Source: Saprospiraceae bacterium (GTDB taxonomy: Bacteria; Bacteroidota; Bacteroidia; Bacteroidales; JAIPBB01). Taken from it: a stretch of DNA of 11,883 nucleotides. The position numbers and the translations under genes are program-made. The notes below the pieces were generated by a model that made no database searches, was not told the origin of the DNA, and was given only the letters and a program-made list of their open reading frames with translations. Positions 1 to 4,957 of the stretch are shown piece after piece; positions within the stretch are counted from its first letter, which is position 1, and every line of letters begins with the position of its first letter. The DNA lies in assembly GCA_021739805.1 (NCBI GenBank), contig JAIPBB010000159.1, positions 1-11,883 of the forward strand, in the 5' to 3' direction.

Positions 1-88
1 ATGCTTCTTGACTAATTGCAGTTTCAACGTATTCCGTAACTACTTTTAATCTGAATTCGTCCGTGTATTGATTTACTTTTCTTTTCAT
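1..88 (-). CDS. Transposase OrfA N-terminus, IS3-type (partial)
   Basis: Only the first 29 codons are present; the frame is open to the window edge. The peptide starts MKRKVNQYTDEFRLKVV and continues TEYVETAISQEA. This matches the start of IS3-family OrfA proteins: a basic N-terminus, then Y-x-x-E-F-K/R-x-K-V-V, then the first helix of a helix-turn-helix of the HTH_Tnp_1 type. In that family OrfA binds the terminal inverted repeats and is joined to the DDE integrase OrfB by frameshifting. An SD-like CAGGA lies a few bases before the ATG. The peptide is too short to exclude another helix-turn-helix protein, but its position just inside an IS-like end supports the call. Confidence 0.6.
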   Translation of the reverse strand, partial: MKRKVNQYTDEFRLKVVTEYVETAISQEA

Positions 89-133
89 AATCCTGATTTT
101 TGTTTACATTTTTTGTAAACTTATTTCAGGACA
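1..133 (-). mobile_element. End of an IS3-like insertion sequence (partial, continues past the left edge)
   Basis: The stretch holds the transposase-proximal end of an insertion element whose body lies outside the window. Read on the minus strand, the proposed terminus at 133 begins TGTCCTGAAATAAGTTTAC and carries the TG dinucleotide typical of IS3-family ends. Just inside is a hairpin-capable inverted repeat, GTTTACA (102-108) and TGTAAAC (114-120), with a loop of five T. A transposase start codon follows at 88. The exact boundary is inferred, because the other end and the target duplication cannot be seen. The sequence changes abruptly to low-complexity repeats beyond about 140, which fits a junction here. 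Confidence 0.55.
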
Positions 134-140
134 AGACAAT

Positions 141-178
141 CTTTTGCCTTTAAACTTTTGCCTTTAAACTTTTGCCTT
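141..178. repeat. 14-bp tandem repeat, about 2.7 copies
   Basis: The unit CTTTTGCCTTTAAA occurs at 141-154 and 155-168, followed by a partial copy at 169-178. Pyrimidine-rich, related text (CCTTCTCCTCAGCC, TTCGCCTTTCTC) continues to about 205 and overlaps the end of the sigma-factor gene. It lies between the IS end and that gene. Similar short low-complexity arrays are common in Bacteroidota intergenic DNA; no function is evident. Confidence 0.8.
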
Positions 179-202
179 CCTTCTCCTCAGCCTTCGCCTT
201 TC

Positions 203-760
203 TCACCCCGTCCCCAAATTTGCTTTATCTATATAAAAATGCTTTTTCACTTTCTTTTGTAATATTCCTCTTGCTCTTGCCAAATTTGATTTTGATGTTC
301 CTTCTGAAATTCCCATTTTCTTACTGATTTCTTTATGTGAATATCCTTCGATTGCATAAAGATTAAAAACCATTCTGTATTTTGGTGACAATTCTCTAAT
401 CAATTCTAAAATATCATTTGCAGCTAAATTGCTAGTTATTTCATCAATATTAATATCATTTTCAGTTTCATACACATCTTCAATCGGATACATGAAGGAT
501 TTTTTGCGGTAGCGTTCTAAAGCTGTATTCACAAACACCCGTCTCATCCATCCTTCAAAAGAGCCGCTTCCTTTAAATTGATTTATATTTTTAAATACTT
601 TCATAAAACCGTCGTGCAAAATATCTTCAGCTTCAGTATAATCTTTGGCATAGTAGCGACATACTCCAAACATTTTACTTGAAAAACGATTGAAAAGCTC
701 CTCTTGTGACTTGCTTTTTTCTTTTATACAGCCACTAATAATTTCTGAAAGTTCATCCAA
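203..760 (-). CDS. RNA polymerase sigma factor, ECF (sigma-70) family
   Basis: The 185-residue protein has the two-domain layout of ECF sigma factors, which direct RNA polymerase to a small set of promoters. Sigma region 2 spans about residues 24-90 and includes AEDILHDGFMKVF and the WMRRVFVNTALERYRKK stretch for promoter melting and -10 recognition. Region 4 spans about 117-172, with a helix-turn-helix around GYSHKEISKKMGISEGTSKS that contacts the -35 region. The start is TTG at 760: the frame runs upstream only through ATA, CAC, TTT, TTT and GGT before a stop about 30 bases up, and the next ATG (residue 30) would remove part of region 2. No anti-sigma gene follows; the next DNA is repeats and an IS end. 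It resembles Bacteroidota ECF factors found beside envelope genes, and two such genes lie upstream on the same strand. Confidence 0.93.
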   Translation of the reverse strand: MDELSEIISGCIKEKSKSQEELFNRFSSKMFGVCRYYAKDYTEAEDILHDGFMKVFKNINQFKGSGSFEGWMRRVFVNTALERYRKKSFMYPIEDVYETENDINIDEITSNLAANDILELIRELSPKYRMVFNLYAIEGYSHKEISKKMGISEGTSKSNLARARGILQKKVKKHFYIDKANLGTG

Positions 761-869
761 ACCAAAAAAGTGTATTTTTTTGTAAAATTACAAATTAGTT
801 AAACTATTTCATAGGCTGTGATTTGTGCAATCGTATTTGTTTTTATGTTATTATTTTCTATTATTTAAT

Positions 870-918
870 CTAAGCAAGAAAACTCCAAACTCCCAACTCC
901 AGGCACTTTAGGCACTTT
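870..918. repeat. Short degenerate tandem repeats in an intergenic gap
   Basis: A 9-bp unit, AGGCACTTT, is repeated exactly at 901-909 and 910-918. It is preceded by imperfect repetitions of AACTCC/CAAACTCCC from about 881 to 900. The array lies just past the stop codon of the barrel gene that ends at 922, so it would be in the 3' end of that transcript. It is not a hairpin and does not look like a terminator. Confidence 0.6.
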
Positions 919-921
919 CTT

Positions 922-1815
922 TTATTTCAAAATTCCAATATTAATTCCTGCTGTCGGCAGAACTCCTGAATAATCGATATTGTTCCAGCTTTTATATTTT
1001 GTAAAACCCTTTTCATTATAATATTTACTCAAACGCATAAGTCCTCCAACATAAAAATCAATAGAAAAAACCTTTAAAGCCACGAATTTGCCACCTATAA
1101 TTAAACCACCTGCGAAAACATTAAGGTTTTGAGTCACTTCAATTTGATTTGGTGCAAACTCATAATATGGATATCTTGCTCCTTTTATCTGTACTTTCCT
1201 ATACATTAATTGTGGACCTGCATATAAACCCAGAGGGGCTTTCTTATTTTCATTCATTTTATTAAGCAAATAATTCTTGCATCTGAAAATCACACCATAG
1301 CCGGTAAACATTTGCCCCGAATATGAAACATAAGAATGCGATAAGGAATTATATGCTTCAAGATCTTGGTTCTGCATATATCCGCCACCTAATCCGTTTT
1401 TTGTTACATATGTTCCCATGGCAGCAATCTCAAGCGATAAATTGCTTTTTATAGCTTTTTCATAAGAAATCTGAAAATTTCCACCAAACAACCGAATCGG
1501 ATTTAGTTGAATTGATGATTTGAAATTGTAAGATTCAGATTTTTTCTCAGATATTTTTTTTGGAGTTGTTTCTGCCAATTTCATTAAAGAATCAGATTTG
1601 CTTTTTAAAATTGAATTAATCAAAAAGTAATCTTTATACAGGCTTTCTGACATTGTGCCTAATTCTTCAATTTTTGGTTCAATAAGTTTTAGTTTCGCTT
1701 CCAATAATTGAAGTCTAAGTTCTAAAACTTCAGTGCTTAATGTTTCCTGGGCTTTAGCTGAACCTATTGTTATTAATTGGATTGCAATGGCTAGAAAAAT
1801 TATTTGTGCTTTCAT
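922..1815 (-). CDS. Outer-membrane beta-barrel protein with N-terminal coiled coil
   Basis: I place the start at 1815 (297 residues), because this ATG follows AAAGAAAG and opens a clear signal peptide, MKAQIIFLAIAIQLITIGSA, cleaved near AKAQ-E (about residue 22). A longer frame to 1854 would overlap the upstream lipoprotein gene and add a basic stretch before the signal. After the signal, residues 24-60 are rich in L, E and K with heptad-like spacing (EVLELRLQLLEAKLKLIEPK), suggesting a periplasmic coiled coil. From about 95 to the end, alternating hydrophobic strands (SIQLNPIRLFGGNFQISYEK; LSLEIAAMGTYV; ending AGINIGILK) indicate a beta-barrel, similar to DUF3575-type Bacteroidota proteins. 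It lies 10 bases after the lipoprotein gene, so the two are almost certainly co-transcribed. Function is unknown; a structural or surface role with the lipoprotein is inferred. Confidence 0.75.
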   Translation of the reverse strand: MKAQIIFLAIAIQLITIGSAKAQETLSTEVLELRLQLLEAKLKLIEPKIEELGTMSESLYKDYFLINSILKSKSDSLMKLAETTPKKISEKKSESYNFKSSIQLNPIRLFGGNFQISYEKAIKSNLSLEIAAMGTYVTKNGLGGGYMQNQDLEAYNSLSHSYVSYSGQMFTGYGVIFRCKNYLLNKMNENKKAPLGLYAGPQLMYRKVQIKGARYPYYEFAPNQIEVTQNLNVFAGGLIIGGKFVALKVFSIDFYVGGLMRLSKYYNEKGFTKYKSWNNIDYSGVLPTAGINIGILK

Positions 1816-1825
1816 CTTTCTTTTT

Positions 1826-2305
1826 TTAATTATAAATAATGCTAATACAATCAATTATGTCATCAACAAAGGGATGCAAATATTGAGGAATATTTGATTT
1901 AAATGGGTCAATTTTCCAAAACTGACTTACTCCATTTTTATGATATTCAAAATATAATCCGCCGCCATCACAATAGTCCGGCATTCCAATATCTCCATTT
2001 GCTTCATTGAAAAGTTGGTAAGGAATACTATTTCTAATATTTTTTACCTTATCGAAAATGCTATTATTTAATTTTTTAAAATTACCCTGGTAAGCACTTT
2101 GAGCATCAGGATAAATGTCATTTGTATCTTCAAATAATTCTGTGTCGGTTAGCTTGAATATGTTTATGCAATTTCCTCCAACACACATTCCTGCAAAGTT
2201 GCCAAAGAGAATGTAATCAGCTTCAATTTCTTTTAGTGGTTCTTCTTTTTTGCAACTAGCAAACCCAATTGCTAAAATCACTATTGTTAAAATATATTTT
2301 TTCAT
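1826..2305 (-). CDS. Small lipoprotein, conserved Bacteroidota type, unknown function
   Basis: The 159-residue protein starts with a type II signal, MKKYILTIVILAIGFASC, with lipidation expected at Cys18. KKEE follows directly, resembling the lipoprotein export signal (positive then acidic residues) that sends Bacteroidota lipoproteins to the cell surface. The mature part has no enzyme motif that I recognise. It contains a Cys pair, GMCVGGNC (C41, C46), single cysteines at 112 and 153, and a Gly/Asp-rich turn, GDIGMPDYCDGGGLYFEY. A phrase such as FWKIDPFKSNIPQYLHPFVD looks like a conserved small domain I have seen only in uncharacterised lipoproteins of this phylum. It is the first gene of a two-gene unit with the barrel protein and diverges from the serpin gene. 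Confidence 0.8.
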   Translation of the reverse strand: MKKYILTIVILAIGFASCKKEEPLKEIEADYILFGNFAGMCVGGNCINIFKLTDTELFEDTNDIYPDAQSAYQGNFKKLNNSIFDKVKNIRNSIPYQLFNEANGDIGMPDYCDGGGLYFEYHKNGVSQFWKIDPFKSNIPQYLHPFVDDIIDCISIIYN

Positions 2306-2349
2306 GCCTTTGATTGTTTCTTTGCTATGAGATGTTGAAAACTGAATTT

Positions 2350-2396
2350 TGGTTGCGTTTCGATTTGAAATAATTTAATTTTTCATTACGCAACCA
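2350..2396. promoter_or_regulatory. 9-bp inverted repeat in divergent intergenic region (possible operator)
   Basis: TGGTTGCGT (2350-2358) and ACGCAACCA (2388-2396) are perfect inverted copies separated by 29 AT-rich bases. They lie between the lipoprotein start (2305, minus) and the serpin start (2457, plus). These arms are the only GC-rich words in an otherwise AT-rich spacer. The position suits an operator serving both promoters, with arm centres 38 bp apart, though an RNA stem is also possible. Assignment as a regulatory site is inference. Confidence 0.4.
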
Positions 2397-2456
2397 TTTT
2401 TTTATTTAAATCATCTTACTCATAAATAAATCATTACCTTTATGAAAATTTTAAAA

Positions 2457-3680
2457 ATGAAAACACAATATTTTATTTTACTAATGGTGCTAAGCATTTC
2501 ATTTAGTGCTTGTAAAAAGGAAGAAGCAATAACCGGAAAGGTCGAATTAAAACACCTAAATCTGGATGCTGCCGGAAAATCTACAGTACTGGCAAACAAC
2601 GATTTTGCAATAAATCTATATAAGAAAACTGCTCTTAACTCCAATGATAATATGATGATTTCGCCATTGAGCATTTCTTTAGCTTTAGGAATGACCTATA
2701 ATGGAGCTGCAGGCACTACAAAAACAGCAATGGAAACAGCAATGTGCTTAAACGGTTTGACTTCTCAGGATATTAACAATTCTTTTAAGGTTTTATCGGA
2801 TTATCTTCAAACTGTTGACCCGACAGTTACAATGAAAATAGCTAATTCAATTTGGTATAGAGATGATTTTACAGTTCTTCAAAACTTCCTGAATTTGAAT
2901 ACTCAATATTATGATGCACTAATCAAATCAGTTGATTTTTCTGACCCGGCAACAAAAGCATTAATTAATAAATGGGTAGCTGACAATACTAATAATAAAA
3001 TTTTGAAAATTGTTGATAATATTAATCCTAATGATGTTATGTTCCTGATAAATGCAGTTTATTTCTTAGGAAACTGGACTTATCAATTCGACCCAGCAAA
3101 AACTTCACAGGAAAGTTTCACAATGTCGAATAGTTCAGTTAAAACTGTTGATATGATGGAGATAACAAGCAACTTTATGTATTTAAGCAATAACTTAATG
3201 CAAATTGTTGAGTTGCCTTATGGTGGAGAACGATATAGTATGATTTTAATGAAACCTCTTCCAAATTATACCTGTGATGATTTATTAAATGCTTTTAGCA
3301 CATCAAATTTTAATGCCTGGATAAATGCAATGAATCCCACCGATGATTTGTTGGTGAAACTGCCAAAGTTTAAATTTGAGTATGAAAAGAAACTAAATGA
3401 TATATTAACTGATTTGGGTATGGGTGTTGCATTTACTTCTCAAGCCGATTTCACAAATATTAATGCAGCGGGAAATCTTTTCATCTCAAGAGTAAAGCAT
3501 AAAACCTTCATTGATGTAAATGAAAAAGGTACAGAAGCCGCCGCAGTAACAAGTGTTGGAATAACTTTCACAAGCATGCCCGATGCATTTATTGCTGATA
3601 AACCTTTCCTTTTTATTATTAGAGAAAAAGAAAGTAATGCCTTGATTTTTATGGGTAAGGTTGAAGAACCAAAATATTAG
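2457..3680 (+). CDS. Serpin-family serine/cysteine protease inhibitor, lipid-anchored
   Basis: The product is a full-length serpin (407 residues). I prefer the ATG at 2457 over the in-frame ATG at 2442: it has the same TTTAAAAATGAAA context as the next gene and gives a compact signal. Numbering from 2442, the lipobox FSAC places the lipidated Cys at 24, followed by KKEE, an export-signal-like sequence predicting surface display. Serpin landmarks follow in order: NMMISPLSISLALGMTYNGA (70-89), NAVYFLGNWTYQFDP (204-218), and the hinge and reactive loop from residue 361, EKGTEAAAVTSV. The family's closing motif is KPFLFIIREKESNALIFMGKV (387-407). The hinge has small residues at P15-P10, as in inhibitory serpins that trap proteases by loop insertion. 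Aligned by length from either side, P1-P1' falls at Thr377-Ser378. It probably shields the cell from external proteases. It lies 33 bases before the next gene, likely co-transcribed. Confidence 0.95.
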   Translation: MKTQYFILLMVLSISFSACKKEEAITGKVELKHLNLDAAGKSTVLANNDFAINLYKKTALNSNDNMMISPLSISLALGMTYNGAAGTTKTAMETAMCLNGLTSQDINNSFKVLSDYLQTVDPTVTMKIANSIWYRDDFTVLQNFLNLNTQYYDALIKSVDFSDPATKALINKWVADNTNNKILKIVDNINPNDVMFLINAVYFLGNWTYQFDPAKTSQESFTMSNSSVKTVDMMEITSNFMYLSNNLMQIVELPYGGERYSMILMKPLPNYTCDDLLNAFSTSNFNAWINAMNPTDDLLVKLPKFKFEYEKKLNDILTDLGMGVAFTSQADFTNINAAGNLFISRVKHKTFIDVNEKGTEAAAVTSVGITFTSMPDAFIADKPFLFIIREKESNALIFMGKVEEPKY

Positions 3681-3713
3681 AATTTAAACAAATCATAAAT
3701 AAAAACTTTAAAA

Positions 3714-4439
3714 ATGAAATTTATAAGGAAAGCTATTGTGCCGATTATGGTAATTTGTTTTACTACTTCTCTTTATTCACAGGATGAAAGCAAAGATTAT
3801 TTTGCCAGGAAACACGAGATTAATTTAGGTGCTGCAAATCTTTTTGGAACGAAACAAAATGATAATATAAATTACTTTTATCCATATTATTTGGAAAATA
3901 TGCCCTATCCATATTATTATTACTCAGTCAATTCATATCAAAATCCGTCAGTTGGACTTGGTTACAAATATCATTTTAAAAAGAACGCTTTAAGAGCAAA
4001 CCTGAATTTTGCTTCCAACAAGTCTGAGTCTAATCATAATGCAAATACGGTAAACGCAAACACATCAAAAGAAAATAACCTTTGGTATCAGTTTAAACGT
4101 GGATATGAACGTCAGATTAACTTTAAAAGCACTCATTTGTTTTTTGGAATGGATTGTTTGAATAATAAATGGGAATACAAAACTGAAAATATAAGCTCGT
4201 CATACTGGAACAAAACAACATATAATACCGAAGGTTACGGAGTTAGCCCATTTGTTGGAGTTAAAGTATTTATAACTCCTTTTTTATCACTTTCTGCTGA
4301 GACAAATTTTAAGTTTGAAAAATATAAATCAAAAATCACTACTTCTTACCCTTCAAATCCCGAGAATATAAATGAGGAAAAGGGAAGTAATTTCTCTTTT
4401 GGACCCATAGGTTTGATTTCGATTAATGTTCATTTGTAG
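3714..4439 (+). CDS. Predicted outer-membrane beta-barrel protein, Tyr-rich N-terminal segment
   Basis: This 241-residue protein begins with a signal peptide, MKFIRKAIVPIMVICFTTSL, probably cleaved after YSQ (about residue 23). The mature protein has alternating strands typical of small outer-membrane barrels: HEINLGAANLFG (34-45), PSVGLGYKYHF, ALRANLNFAS, THLFFGMDCL, GVSPFVGVKVF, and a final strand FGPIGLISINVHL. Between the first two strands, residues 54-75 contain ten tyrosines within 22 residues, including four in a row; by topology this would be an exposed loop. I do not recognise a named family. It follows the serpin by 33 bases and precedes the terminator, so it is probably the second gene of the serpin transcript. 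An envelope role alongside the serpin is inferred only from that linkage. Confidence 0.75.
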   Translation: MKFIRKAIVPIMVICFTTSLYSQDESKDYFARKHEINLGAANLFGTKQNDNINYFYPYYLENMPYPYYYYSVNSYQNPSVGLGYKYHFKKNALRANLNFASNKSESNHNANTVNANTSKENNLWYQFKRGYERQINFKSTHLFFGMDCLNNKWEYKTENISSSYWNKTTYNTEGYGVSPFVGVKVFITPFLSLSAETNFKFEKYKSKITTSYPSNPENINEEKGSNFSFGPIGLISINVHL

Positions 4440-4454
4440 TAATTAATGACATAA

Positions 4455-4491
4455 AAAATGGGCAAGGAGTATTAAACTTCTTGCCCATTTT
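4455..4491. terminator. Bidirectional rho-independent terminator
   Basis: AAAATGGGCAAGGAGT (4455-4470) pairs with ACTTCTTGCCCATTTT (4476-4491) over 16 positions with one G-U wobble, closing a 5-base ATTAA loop. A-rich sequence precedes the core and T-rich sequence follows it, so it can act on both strands. It lies between convergent genes ending at 4439 (plus) and 4509 (minus). Confidence 0.9.
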
Positions 4492-4508
4492 ATTTCGTTC
4501 AAATTTAT

Positions 4509-4895
4509 TTATTTGGATGTTTTTTTCTTGCTACAGCAAGAAGATTTTTTAACACATGGTTGATTACAACCACTACTGGCAGCATTTCCTTTAACAACTT
4601 CTCCGCCATAACCAAGTTTTTGAATAGCAGCAACTAAATTTTTATCAGTGTTTTTACCTTTTTTGTACTTTATAGTAACAATTTTAGTTTTAACATCTGC
4701 ATTAACATATTTTACCCCTTTTTCAAAGGCTATGTTTTTTTCAATTTTAGTTTTGCATCCATCGCAATCAACTTTTGCTTTTATTCTAACCACCTCAAGA
4801 TCATTGTCTGAATCCTGGGCAATACTTGTTTGTGTTAAAGAGAACATAAAAAGCATTGTTAGAATTGCTGTTCCGAAAATTATCATTTTTTTCAT
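4509..4895 (-). CDS. Periplasmic heavy-metal-associated (HMA) domain protein with Cys-rich tail
   Basis: I start the gene at 4895 (128 residues), which gives a clean signal peptide, MKKMIIFGTAILTMLFMFSL, with cleavage near SIAQ-D (about residue 27). The longer frame to 4922 adds nine polar residues ahead of it. Residues 34-102 form an HMA (MerP/Atx1-like) fold. VVRIKAKVDCDGCKTKIEK holds the CxxC metal-binding pair C44/C47, followed by the V-K-Y-V-N-A-D-V strand, the I-V-T-I-K-Y strand and the helix ending LGYGGEVV. The family carries Cu(I), Hg(II) or similar soft metals. Past the domain there is a tail with four more cysteines (110, 114, 120, 121), including SSCCSKKK, which may add a second metal site. 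It is the last gene of the minus-strand unit, 62 bases after the TonB-dependent receptor. Confidence 0.88.
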   Translation of the reverse strand: MKKMIIFGTAILTMLFMFSLTQTSIAQDSDNDLEVVRIKAKVDCDGCKTKIEKNIAFEKGVKYVNADVKTKIVTIKYKKGKNTDKNLVAAIQKLGYGGEVVKGNAASSGCNQPCVKKSSCCSKKKTSK

Positions 4896-4957
4896 TTTTT
4901 CAATTTTTAAAAATTTATACAATATTAATTATTATTTATTTATTTATTAAAGCAAAT

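Noticed and set aside
1816..1854. Upstream extension of the barrel gene to an ATG at 1854
   Set aside because: It overlaps the end of the lipoprotein gene and puts a second hydrophobic and basic stretch ahead of an already complete signal peptide; the ATG at 1815 is better.
2435..2442. TACCTTTA as a possible -7 element for the serpin gene
   Set aside because: The last consensus base is wrong and no TTTG lies at suitable distance upstream; too weak to report as a promoter.
2420..2674. Open frame on the minus strand across the serpin gene start
   Set aside because: It lies antisense to a clear serpin coding region and has no family features; a shadow frame.
4648..4950. Plus-strand open frame with hydrophobic, membrane-like composition
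   Set aside because: It is the reverse complement of the HMA gene; Lys/Asn-rich codons read backwards give Phe/Leu-rich peptides, which explains the composition.
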